This document shows positions 63,981-64,000 of a stretch of DNA of 64,000 nucleotides, piece by piece (position 1 is the stretch's first letter; each line of letters begins with the position of its first letter). Both the position numbers and the translations under genes were made by a program. The stretch is taken from contig NZ_RYYL01000002.1 of assembly GCF_004378855.1 (NCBI RefSeq), forward strand, positions 156,312-220,311, written 5' to 3'. Source of the DNA: Campylobacter sp. US33a (GTDB lineage Bacteria; Campylobacterota; Campylobacteria; Campylobacterales; Campylobacteraceae). The notes under the pieces are model-generated. The model saw only the letters and a list, made by a program, of their open reading frames with translations. It did no database searches and was not told where the DNA came from.

Positions 63981-64000
63981 ATGAGCGAAACTTATGAGAT
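63981..64000 (+). CDS. Start of a further gene (cut by window end)
   Basis: An ATG with a good AAAGGAT site begins MSETYE and leaves the window. Nothing can be said about its function from six codons. Confidence 0.45.

Overview
This window is AT-rich, gene-dense DNA from a Campylobacter of the thermophilic jejuni/coli group. The assignment rests on the flagellar block fliY-fliM-fliA-flhG-flhF, ciaB, cipA with a poly-G tract, Pgp2, the MlaA/MlaC/RND operon next to rdgB and a CmeG-type exporter, and the typical -10 boxes of the form TTTTGCTAcAAT. Several proteins (HU and CiaB, for example) differ from what I remember of C. jejuni NCTC 11168, and blocks that lie far apart in that strain are adjacent here. 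A C. coli-like or other sister species is plausible, but I cannot fix the species from sequence alone. I saw no rRNA, tRNA or CRISPR array.

Layout. 1-2.8 kb: the end of an ATP-dependent DNA ligase, then znuA-znuC-znuB zinc uptake on the minus strand, facing a small Fur-family regulator with a methyltransferase across a palindrome-bearing promoter. 4-8 kb: a DUF6602-like protein converging on a type IIG/ISP-like restriction-modification enzyme. 8-18.4 kb: pyrC, a CmeG-type exporter, three tandem paralogous membrane proteins, rdgB, a lipid-transport operon (mlaA, mlaC, MMPL/RND protein) and a DASS anion transporter with a long insert. 18.4-20.7 kb: an accessory island with a decayed toxin-antitoxin pair, three copies of a small dispersed repeat, four small genes (two membrane proteins, a lipoprotein and an unknown) and a divergent XRE regulator flanked by twin TATAGGAT-type operators.

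20.7-31.6 kb: mnmA, a LOG-family gene and a frameshifted small gene, then the flagellar/FlhF-FlhG operon running into folK and aroQ, then a futalosine-pathway deaminase and SppA. 31.6-40.4 kb: dcuB, uvrB, a tightly coupled operon of small genes with a pseudopilin and priA, then ispG and phase-variable cipA. 40.5-42.0 kb: a self-contained three-gene unit encoding a DUF4879/YolA-like secreted protein and two members of a short 'MxI..SY...DIKV' family. 42.1-48.3 kb: a FlhB C-domain paralogue with a FliK-like protein, an MFS carrier, alr and the cell-shape L,D-carboxypeptidase pgp2.

48.4-56 kb: a copper-delivery operon (PCuAC, unknown, SCO1), cysM, hupB, ciaB, an acyl-CoA thioesterase and ybdD-cstA. 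56-64 kb: a TauE/SafE carrier, uvrA and a run of Phe-rich polytopic membrane proteins ending in a YqaA/DedA-type protein; the last 20 bases begin another gene.

Most of the window is core metabolism, repair and motility. The parts most worth pursuing are the 18.4-20.7 kb XRE island, the 40.5-42.0 kb secreted-protein unit, the probable zinc-responsive operator at 2.83 kb, the tandem TM2-like paralogues at 10.6-12.2 kb and the DUF6602/type IIG pair.
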